In this document: positions 5,916 to 9,041 of the stretch, one piece after another
Numbering within the stretch: position 1 is the first letter of the stretch
Layout: each line of letters begins with the position of its first letter
Assembly (NCBI GenBank): GCA_043782425.1
Contig: JAYWAM010000325.1
Span: forward strand, 1 to 9,041
DNA length: 9,041 bases
Direction of reading: 5' to 3'
DNA from: JAYWAM01 sp043782425
Lineage (GTDB): Bacteria; Pseudomonadota; Gammaproteobacteria; Burkholderiales; Usitatibacteraceae
Position numbers and translations under genes: made by a program
The notes under the pieces: generated by a model
Told to the model about the DNA's origin: nothing
What the model saw: the letters and a program-made list of their open reading frames with translations, nothing else
Database searches by the model: none

Positions 5916-6047
5916 GTGCAGCTATTGAATTTCGGCGTAGCCAACCTCATTTTGTTGCTCAACACGCTTTCCCCCGTCAGTTCGTATCTACTAAGCGCCA
6001 TCAGCGTTCTATTTTTTTTTTGGCTGCTGAGTAGTTATGTTAGATAA
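5916..6047 (+). CDS. Possible small hydrophobic ORF between STAS gene and hslV
   Basis: From GTG 5916 (or TTG 5913) to TAA 6045-6047 there is a 43-codon frame, in phase with the STAS gene and starting just after its TGA. The product would be strongly hydrophobic, with two membrane-like stretches (NFGVANLILLLNTL and LLSAISVLFFFWLL) around SPVSSY, ending in SSYVR. The FFF comes from a run of nine T (6012-6020). No Shine-Dalgarno is visible and the frame lies over the candidate heat-shock promoter, so it may be chance. If expressed it would be a small membrane protein, a leader ORF for hslV, or a readthrough tail of the STAS protein. Confidence 0.2.
   Translation: MQLLNFGVANLILLLNTLSPVSSYLLSAISVLFFFWLLSSYVR
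5924..5952 (+). promoter_or_regulatory. Sigma-32-type heat-shock promoter candidate for hslVU
   Basis: ATTGAAT (5924-5930), a 14-base spacer and CCTCATTT (5945-5952) closely fit the sigma-32 consensus CTTGAAA-N(11-16)-CCCCATNT. The -10 box differs at one position and the core TTGAA is intact. Transcription would start near 5959, giving a leader of about 115 bases before hslV. In E. coli hslVU is a heat-shock operon under sigma-32, so position and type agree with the genes downstream. Confidence 0.55.
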
Positions 6048-6075
6048 CCAATACCACAAGCTACCCACCCAATCC

Positions 6076-6624
6076 ATGTCTACAGTTGAACAATTCCACG
6101 GCACCACCATCGTTTCCGTGCGCCGCGGCAGCAAAGTGGCGATGGGCGGCGACGGCCAGGTGACCCTGGGTAATATTATCGTCAAGGCCTCGGCGCGCAA
6201 GGTGCGCCGTCTTTATCACGACAAGATACTCGCCGGATTTGCCGGCGCCACGGCCGATGCGTTTACCTTGTTTGAACGCTTTGAAGCCAAGCTCGAAAAA
6301 CACCAGGGAAACCTGAGCCGATCCGCCGTAGAGCTCGCCAAGGATTGGCGCACCGACCGCATTTTGCGCCGTCTGGAAGCCATGCTCGCCGTGGCAGATC
6401 ATGAGGCCTCGCTCATCATCACCGGCACCGGTGACGTGCTAGAACCCGACAAGGGCTTGCTCGCCATCGGTTCGGGTGGCGCCTACGCTCAGGCGGCAGG
6501 GATAGCGCTGCTGGAAAACACCGATCTTGCACCTGCCGACATCGTAAAGAAATCGCTGGTCATTGCAGGAGATCTTTGTATTTATACCAATCAGAATCAT
6601 GTTGTCGAGTCTTTGGATAATTGA
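6076..6624 (+). CDS. hslV: HslV (ClpQ) proteasome-like peptidase subunit
   Basis: This is the N-terminal-threonine peptidase of the two-part HslVU protease, a double ring of six subunits that digests proteins unfolded and fed in by HslU. After the short N-terminal piece STVEQFHG comes TTIVSVRRG, whose first Thr is the nucleophile. Counted from that Thr, Asp17 and Lys33 are in place (GGDGQVTLG, SARKVRRLY), as are Gly45 (LAGFAGATADAF) and the GSGGAYAQAA loop. The mature length, 173 residues, is normal. I chose ATG 6076 (182 residues) because relatives begin MEQFHGTT or similar; ATG 6037 would add 13 unconserved residues. Neither start has a good Shine-Dalgarno. hslU follows directly in the same transcript, with a likely heat-shock promoter at 5924-5952. 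Confidence 0.96.
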   Translation: MSTVEQFHGTTIVSVRRGSKVAMGGDGQVTLGNIIVKASARKVRRLYHDKILAGFAGATADAFTLFERFEAKLEKHQGNLSRSAVELAKDWRTDRILRRLEAMLAVADHEASLIITGTGDVLEPDKGLLAIGSGGAYAQAAGIALLENTDLAPADIVKKSLVIAGDLCIYTNQNHVVESLDN

Positions 6625-6680
6625 GCATGGGACGTAATTCACCTAACGCCCATTCTCAAAGCGTCTCACCCTCAACCACC

Positions 6681-8015
6681 ATGCCAATGACTCCCCAGGA
6701 AATCGTCCACGAGCTCGACAAACACATCGTCGGTCAGAATGCTGCGAAGAAGGCGGTTGCCATCGCCTTGCGCAATCGCTGGCGGCGCTCGCAGGTGCCC
6801 GAGCCGCTGCGCCAGGAAATTACTCCCAAGAACATTCTACTGATCGGCCCGACCGGGGTAGGCAAAACGGAAATCGCACGGCGTCTCGCCAAGCTCGCCA
6901 ATGCGCCTTTCATCAAGGTGGAAGCAACCAAGTTCACCGAGGTGGGGTATGTCGGGCGTGATGTGGATTCCATCATCCGCGACCTGGCGGAAATTTCCGT
7001 CAAGCAGGCGCGCGAGCTCGCCATGAAAAGCATGAGGCATCGCGCCGAAGAAAATGCCGAGGAGCGCATTCTCGACGCCCTGCTGCCCGGTACGCGCGGC
7101 AATTTCGATTTTTACAATCAAGCGAACGAAGCGCAACCCGAAGATAACGCGACGCGTCAAAAACTGCGCAAGCAGTTGCGCGAAGGCAAGCTCGGCGAGC
7201 GCGAGATAGAGCTTGAGCTTGCCGCGCTGCCCTCGCAGATGGAAATTTTCGGGCCTCCCGGCATGGAAGATCTGACGCAGCAAATCCAGGGCATGTTCCA
7301 GAACATCGGACAAGCGCGCAAGCACACGCGCAAAATGAAAGTCGTCGATGCACTCAAGCACCTCGTCGATGAAGAGGCCATGAAGCTCGTCAACGACGAC
7401 GAGCTGAAGATAAGCGCCATCCGCAACGTGGAACAAAACGGCATCGTATTTCTTGACGAGATCGACAAGATCGCCAGCCGCTCGGAAATGCAAGGCGCCG
7501 ACGTGTCGCGCCAAGGCGTGCAGCGCGATCTGTTGCCGCTGGTGGAAGGCACCACGGTTTCGACCAAATACGGCATGATTAAAACCGACCACATTCTGTT
7601 CATCGCCAGCGGCGCTTTCCACATGGCCAAGCCGTCCGATCTGATTCCTGAATTGCAGGGACGGTTACCGATACGCGTTGAACTTTCCTCATTGTCGGTC
7701 AATGATTTTGAACAGATTCTCACCAACACCGACGCCTGCCTCACGCGCCAATACGAAGCATTGCTCGAAACCGAGGGCGTGAAACTTCAATTCACTGCGG
7801 ACGCCATCAAGCGCATCGCGGAAATCGCCTTCTCGGTCAACGAGAAAACCGAGAACATCGGCGCACGCCGCCTTTACACCGTGATGGAAAAGCTGCTTGA
7901 AGAAATATCCTTTGATTCGGGCAAGAACAGCGAGTGCAAGGTTGATGCCGCTTACGTTGACAGCAAGTTGATGGAATTGGCGAAGAGCGAAGACCTGGCG
8001 CGCTACATTCTCTAA
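6681..8015 (+). CDS. hslU: HslU (ClpY) AAA+ unfoldase subunit
   Basis: This is the ATP-driven ring that recognises, unfolds and threads substrates into HslV. The 444 residues (E. coli 443) show, in order: the family N-terminus MTPQEIVHELDKHIVGQ; Walker A GPTGVGKT (56-63); the pore loop GYVG (89-92); the inserted I domain, rich in charged helices, up to about 215; Walker B IVFLDEID; the sensor 2 region NIGARRLYTVMEKLLEE; and the C-terminal tail LARYIL, which docks into HslV pockets. Start choice is open. ATG 6681 or 6687 gives the family length, whereas ATG 6627 sits two bases after the hslV stop, well placed for coupled translation. The latter would add an 18-residue Ser/Pro/Asn-rich extension. 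None has a strong Shine-Dalgarno. Confidence 0.95.
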   Translation: MPMTPQEIVHELDKHIVGQNAAKKAVAIALRNRWRRSQVPEPLRQEITPKNILLIGPTGVGKTEIARRLAKLANAPFIKVEATKFTEVGYVGRDVDSIIRDLAEISVKQARELAMKSMRHRAEENAEERILDALLPGTRGNFDFYNQANEAQPEDNATRQKLRKQLREGKLGEREIELELAALPSQMEIFGPPGMEDLTQQIQGMFQNIGQARKHTRKMKVVDALKHLVDEEAMKLVNDDELKISAIRNVEQNGIVFLDEIDKIASRSEMQGADVSRQGVQRDLLPLVEGTTVSTKYGMIKTDHILFIASGAFHMAKPSDLIPELQGRLPIRVELSSLSVNDFEQILTNTDACLTRQYEALLETEGVKLQFTADAIKRIAEIAFSVNEKTENIGARRLYTVMEKLLEEISFDSGKNSECKVDAAYVDSKLMELAKSEDLARYIL

Positions 8016-8735
8016 TTGAAAAATATTACTGTAAACATCGCTGCCTACAAGTTTGTCACGCTCGACAATCTTCCCGCTTTACGTAGTGAATTACGTCAGC
8101 TCTGCGCGAAACTGGAACTCAAGGGCACCGTAGTGCTTGCGCCCGAAGGCATCAATCTGTTCCTCGCGGGAAGCGACAATGCCATTGAGAGCTTTCTTAT
8201 GGCGTTGCGCGCCCTGCCCGCCTTGCGGGATTTGACCGTGAAACGCAGTCATTCCGCTGCCCAGCCTTTCGCCAAGCTGCTGGTCAAACTCAAGCAGGAA
8301 ATCATTCCGCTCGGTCGCCCGGAAATTGATCCGGCGCGCGCTCCCGCAACGCGACTGGCGCCGCTAGAACTCAAGCGCTGGCTGGATGAAGGGCGCGCAG
8401 TCGTGCTGTTCGATACGCGCAACGCTTTTGAAGTAGAACACGGCACTTTTCACGGCGCGCAGCATATCGGCCTGCAAAACTTCCGCAGCTTTGGCGAGCG
8501 CGTGTGCGAGATCGATCCCGCACTGAAAGACAAAACCATCGTCACTTTTTGTACCGGCGGCATCCGCTGCGAAAAGGCCGCACCGCTACTGATGCACGAA
8601 GGGTTTCGCCATGTCTACCAACTCGACGGCGGCATTCTCAACTATTTTGAAACCTGCGGCACTGCACATTTTGACGGGAACTGCTACGTGTTCGACGAAC
8701 GTATCGCGCTCGACGCCGAGCTTGCCCCTGTTTAG
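8016..8735 (+). CDS. trhO: tRNA uridine(34) hydroxylase TrhO (rhodanese-like, YceA)
   Basis: TrhO makes 5-hydroxyuridine at position 34 of certain tRNAs, an oxygen-dependent step towards (m)cmo5U. The 239-residue product has the ferredoxin-like N-terminal domain (about 1-95: NIAAYKFVTL, LKGTVVLAPEGINLFLAG). A linker follows with KLKQEIIPLGRPEIDPARAP, then a rhodanese domain (about 112-215) with the active loop C179-TGGIR-C185 and the YQLDGGILNYFE helix. It is shorter than E. coli TrhO (about 350 residues) because it stops soon after YVFDERIALD and lacks the Cys-rich tail; short forms are frequent in betaproteobacteria. The start is TTG at 8016, directly after the hslU TAA, because no ATG lies upstream of conserved residues. 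It is probably translated from the hslVU transcript. Confidence 0.92.
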   Translation: MKNITVNIAAYKFVTLDNLPALRSELRQLCAKLELKGTVVLAPEGINLFLAGSDNAIESFLMALRALPALRDLTVKRSHSAAQPFAKLLVKLKQEIIPLGRPEIDPARAPATRLAPLELKRWLDEGRAVVLFDTRNAFEVEHGTFHGAQHIGLQNFRSFGERVCEIDPALKDKTIVTFCTGGIRCEKAAPLLMHEGFRHVYQLDGGILNYFETCGTAHFDGNCYVFDERIALDAELAPV

Positions 8736-8739
8736 CGTT

Positions 8740-8772
8740 TGTATTGACAACAGATATACATCGCGGCATGAT
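8740..8772 (+). promoter_or_regulatory. Promoter/operator of the DUF1778 antitoxin gene
   Basis: A perfect -35 TTGACA (8744-8749), a 17-base spacer and CATGAT (8767-8772, 4 of 6) form a good sigma-70 promoter right after the trhO stop. The -35 box overlaps a small inverted repeat, TGTAT (8740-8744) and ATACA (8756-8760), a possible site for self-repression by the ribbon-helix-helix antitoxin. The operator role is inferred. Confidence 0.55.
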
Positions 8773-8806
8773 GCGCCATTCATTATCAACCGATTCAGAG
8801 GACTCC

Positions 8807-9041
8807 ATGCGTAACACCGCCATCAATATTCGCGCTCGCTCGGAGCAGCAGGAACTCATCGACCAGGCAGCAAACCTTTTGGGGAGAACCCGTTCCGATT
8901 TTATGCTGGAAGCTGCGTGTGAAAAAGCACAAGGCGTAATGCTCGATCAAGTCTTTTTTCGGCTTGACGCAAAGAAGTTCAAGCAATTTTGTCAAACCCT
9001 GGATGCACCTGCTTGCTCAAACGTGGGGTTGGATCGACTGC
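8807..9041 (+). CDS. DUF1778 (TacA-like) antitoxin, 3' end outside window
   Basis: 78 complete codons are present before the window ends. MRNTAINIRARSEQQELIDQ is the ribbon-helix-helix DNA-binding N-terminus. LLGRTRSDFMLEAACEKAQ and VMLDQVFFRLDAKKF are family signatures of DUF1778 antitoxins, and LDAPACSNVGLDRL begins the toxin-binding tail, so only about 10-20 residues should be missing. These antitoxins block a GNAT acetyltransferase toxin that acetylates aminoacyl-tRNA and halts translation. The toxin gene usually overlaps or directly follows. The start is ATG 8807 with AGAGGA (8797-8802) four bases upstream. It has its own promoter just after trhO, so it is an inserted module and not part of the hslVU operon. 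Confidence 0.9.
   Translation, partial: MRNTAINIRARSEQQELIDQAANLLGRTRSDFMLEAACEKAQGVMLDQVFFRLDAKKFKQFCQTLDAPACSNVGLDRL

Noticed and set aside
6012..6021. T run as a possible intrinsic terminator of the STAS gene
   Set aside because: No GC-rich stem precedes it on the plus strand.
6034..6048. Possible -10 box (TAGATA) and promoter just before hslV
   Set aside because: It matches only 3 of 6 positions and no -35 lies at a suitable distance; the sigma-32-type site upstream is much better.
6837..7622. Minus-strand 261-codon frame opposite hslU
   Set aside because: It is antisense to a highly conserved gene and has no family resemblance; a shadow frame.

Overview
The window reads as bacterial DNA, most likely from a betaproteobacterium (something near Nitrosomonadales is a guess). 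The basis is the form of HslV/HslU and TrhO, the intergenic repeat types and the moderately high GC coding bias. Nothing here fixes the species. No rRNA, tRNA, CRISPR array or transposase gene is visible.

The left part (1-4624) is accessory in character. At the left edge is a dispersed CCCTCACCCC-type palindromic element. It is followed on the minus strand by a two-gene export operon. A C39-peptidase ABC transporter (1358-3469, with promoter, Shine-Dalgarno and TTG start all visible) overlaps by 8 bases an HlyD/CvaA-type periplasmic adaptor (121-1365). This is the layout of exporters that cut double-glycine leaders from small peptides. Neither a peptide substrate nor an outer-membrane channel is in the window. 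Next, on the plus strand, is a small addiction-module antitoxin (3693-3917). Its RelE/ParE-like toxin survives only as a C-terminal fragment (3920-4000). The stretch 3545-4289 carries four copies of a 27-31 base GATGGGT...ACCCATC repeat in alternating orientation. A minus-strand gene (4301-4624) encodes a small secreted Cys-rich DUF3761 protein.

The right part (4734-8735) is a core-type block on the plus strand. It starts with a cytoplasmic protein built from two tandem [helical repeat + STAS-like] modules (4734-5909). Then come hslV and hslU, the ATP-dependent HslVU (ClpQY) protease, preceded by a good match to a sigma-32 heat-shock promoter. Last is trhO, a rhodanese-type tRNA U34 hydroxylase that starts with TTG directly after the hslU stop. 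A 43-codon hydrophobic reading frame (5916-6047) lies in frame after the STAS gene stop and across the hslV leader; it may or may not be real.

At the right edge a second toxin-antitoxin locus begins. It is a DUF1778 (TacA-like) ribbon-helix-helix antitoxin (8807 to the end, incomplete) with its own promoter; its GNAT toxin would be expected just outside the window.

The observations most worth following are the tandem STAS architecture, the decayed toxin beside an intact antitoxin within a repeat cluster, the substrate-less C39 exporter, and the heat-shock promoter with the hydrophobic frame ahead of hslVU.
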